A stretch of DNA of 5,908 bases from an uncultured Lachnospiraceae bacterium (GTDB lineage: Bacteria > Bacillota_A > Clostridia > Lachnospirales > Lachnospiraceae): NCBI GenBank assembly GCA_902795715.1, contig CADBME010000083.1, positions 1 through 5,908 of the forward strand, written 5' to 3'. The translations under genes and the position numbers were made by a program. Positions 5,861 through 5,908 of the stretch are shown piece after piece; the first letter of the stretch is position 1; each line of letters starts with the position of its first letter. The notes beneath the pieces are model-generated. The model searched no databases. It was given only the letters and a program-made list of their open reading frames with translations, and was not told the DNA's origin.

Positions 5861-5892
5861 GGCCGCATAGACGAGTATAAGCTATTGCGGCC
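5861..5892. other. Long inverted repeat near the right edge
   Basis: GGCCGCATAG (5861-5870) pairs with CTATTGCGGCC (5882-5892) with one bulged base, around an 11-base loop. The stem is strong and GC-rich. Neither strand shows a T-run after it, so I do not call a terminator. Its right arm is part of repeat copy D. Confidence 0.45.
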
Positions 5893-5902
5893 GTGGAAGA
5901 AA
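5872..5902. repeat. Repeat copy D (TAAGCTATTGCGG...GTGG), near the window edge
   Basis: This is the second copy of the 64-base-spaced element, ending six bases before the window edge. Further copies may follow outside the window, which would make this the start of a tandem array. Confidence 0.55.
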
Positions 5903-5908
5903 ACCGAG

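Larger units (their letters stand above)
5473..5908. other. 436-base gene-free region with promoter, dyads and repeats
   Basis: I read both strands and found no ORF with a start, ribosome binding site and protein-like composition. The longest open minus-strand stretch (from the right edge to a TAA near 5736) is rich in Ser/Phe/Arg and has no start with a ribosome binding site. The region holds the promoter of the kinase operon, two upstream dyads, two pairs of direct repeats and an edge hairpin, each listed separately. No tRNA, rRNA or terminator was recognised. Confidence 0.6.

Noticed and set aside
5764..5880. Plus-strand coding fragment (ENKLLRLWEKAE and a similar EYKLLRPWKKTE)
   Set aside because: The two similar peptides come from repeats offset by 64 bases and so lie in different frames. 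The first ends at TAA, and there is no start codon or ribosome binding site.
5861..5892. Terminator of an upstream gene at the right edge
   Set aside because: The stem is strong, but neither strand has a T-rich tail after it, and no coding end is visible next to it.
5642..5902. CRISPR array suggested by repeats at 61 and 64 bp offsets
   Set aside because: There are only two copies of each of two different elements, the copies are imperfect outside a 13-14 base core, and no cas gene or further regularly spaced repeat is visible.

Overview
The window looks like chromosome of a Gram-positive anaerobe of the class Clostridia, most like a Lachnospiraceae-type genome. The grounds are moderate GC, GGAGG-type ribosome binding sites, an AgrC-like GHKL histidine kinase and the long-loop Firmicutes form of the O-antigen ligase/polymerase family. 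This placement rests on protein style only. All four substantial genes lie on the minus strand and read right to left; plus-strand ORFs are shadows.

Right end (5473-5908): 436 bases without a convincing gene. They hold a good leftward sigma-A-type promoter (5621-5649), two dyads just upstream of it, and repeated sequence: a 14-base exact repeat 61 bases apart, a second ~30-base repeat 64 bases apart, and the hexamer GCTATT/AATAGC six times in 270 bases. No response regulator is present.

Middle right (3149-5472): a probable two-gene operon. The first gene encodes a 251-residue GHKL histidine kinase with intact phospho-acceptor and ATP-binding motifs but only one short membrane segment and no sensor domain. 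Eight bases later (start as far as 4708, more likely 4699) comes a multi-spanning membrane protein whose cytoplasmic half aligns with the same kinase fold but has lost the histidine, the N-box asparagines and the glycine box. It also carries four 10-residue repeats in a loop. My reading is that catalysis and sensing are divided between the two proteins, which would act as a heteromer.

Middle left (2807-3148): a 342-base gap with an extended -10 promoter (3044-3052). The ~230-base leader downstream contains a hairpin and an 8-codon ORF behind the strongest ribosome binding site in the window.

Left (1-2806): a second probable operon. A 661-residue membrane glycan polymerase/ligase is followed after 25 bases by a secreted protein with a clear signal peptide, which runs off the left edge. 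The layout would fit a surface-glycan module beside a membrane sensing module, but a regulatory link between the two operons is inference only.
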